This document shows, piece after piece, positions 41,086 to 41,181 of a stretch of 41,181 bases of DNA (position 1 is the stretch's first letter; the number at the start of each line of letters is the position of its first letter). The notes beneath the pieces were generated by a model. The model saw only the letters and a list, made by a program, of their open reading frames with translations. It was not told the origin of the DNA and ran no database searches. The stretch is from an uncultured Eubacteriales bacterium (GTDB lineage: Bacteria; Bacillota; Clostridia; Christensenellales; UBA1242): the NCBI GenBank assembly GCA_902496015.1, contig CABUZJ010000008.1, positions 1 through 41,181 of the forward strand, read 5' to 3'. Made by a program: the position numbers and the translations under genes.

Positions 41086-41181
41086 AAACTATTAATTACA
41101 AAAGAAAACTTTTCTTTATTATTAATTTCTTTTGAAAGTATATACTTTACAAATACAAATATAATATATAAATTATTATAT

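Larger units (their letters stand above)
33827..41181. mobile_element. Integrative mobilizable element (right end outside window)
   Basis: Gene content and order fit an integrative mobilizable element next to tRNA-Thr: cargo genes, tyrosine integrase, excisionase-like gene, relaxase, accessory protein, candidate oriT and a repeat array, all coding on the minus strand. No replication initiator or conjugation (type IV secretion) genes are visible, so transfer would need a helper. The left border is taken as the tRNA 3' end. The right border, where a tRNA fragment would be expected, is not in the window. Confidence 0.7.

Overview
This is a 41 kb, very AT-rich window from a low-GC Gram-positive genome. 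The str operon order (rpsL-rpsG-fusA-tuf), canonical TTGACA/TATAAT promoters, strong AAGGAG ribosome binding sites, a desulfoferrodoxin and an IleRS of the long type suggest an anaerobic, probably uncultured gut member of the Clostridia. A Christensenellales/CAG-like lineage is my guess, not something the sequence proves.

Positions 1-33200 look like ordinary chromosome. In order: an ER-type signal peptidase with a long acidic tail; a cysteine-rich DUF11 protein; an Old-Yellow-Enzyme/FadH-type flavin oxidoreductase; a LemA + DUF2207 membrane pair; RadC; lysS; a transglutaminase-like lipoprotein; a P-type calcium ATPase; the str operon (promoter and about 125-nt leader visible); a small XRE regulator with an unknown partner; a three-gene operon headed by a HicB-like protein; tRNA-Asn followed by a 600-bp non-coding stretch with a large nested hairpin; a small lipoprotein; a leucine-rich-repeat surface protein; a TrmH-type methyltransferase, a glycosyltransferase and ileS. 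ileS is preceded by a long structured RNA that ends in a perfect terminator. A peroxiredoxin/desulfoferrodoxin pair closes this part as an oxygen and peroxide defence operon.

Positions 33550-41181 are accessory. An intact tRNA-Thr(GGT) is preceded by two tandem copies of its own 5' half, each cut at the anticodon loop, at a period of about 100 bp. To its right lies what reads as an integrative mobilizable element, continuing past the window. Its cargo is an HNH protein, a DUF4417 protein and an orphan toxin-tip/CPCC immunity-like pair. These are followed by a tyrosine integrase, an excisionase-like gene, a MobL-type relaxase and a small accessory protein. Upstream of the mobilization genes are two related hairpins with identical loops and compensatory stem changes, which form a candidate oriT. 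Beyond them is an 0.9-kb array of 11 diverged repeats at a period near 87 bp. Most units carry a -35/-10-like pair with 17-bp spacing on the minus strand. I do not recognise this array, and I consider it the best candidate for something undescribed in the window.
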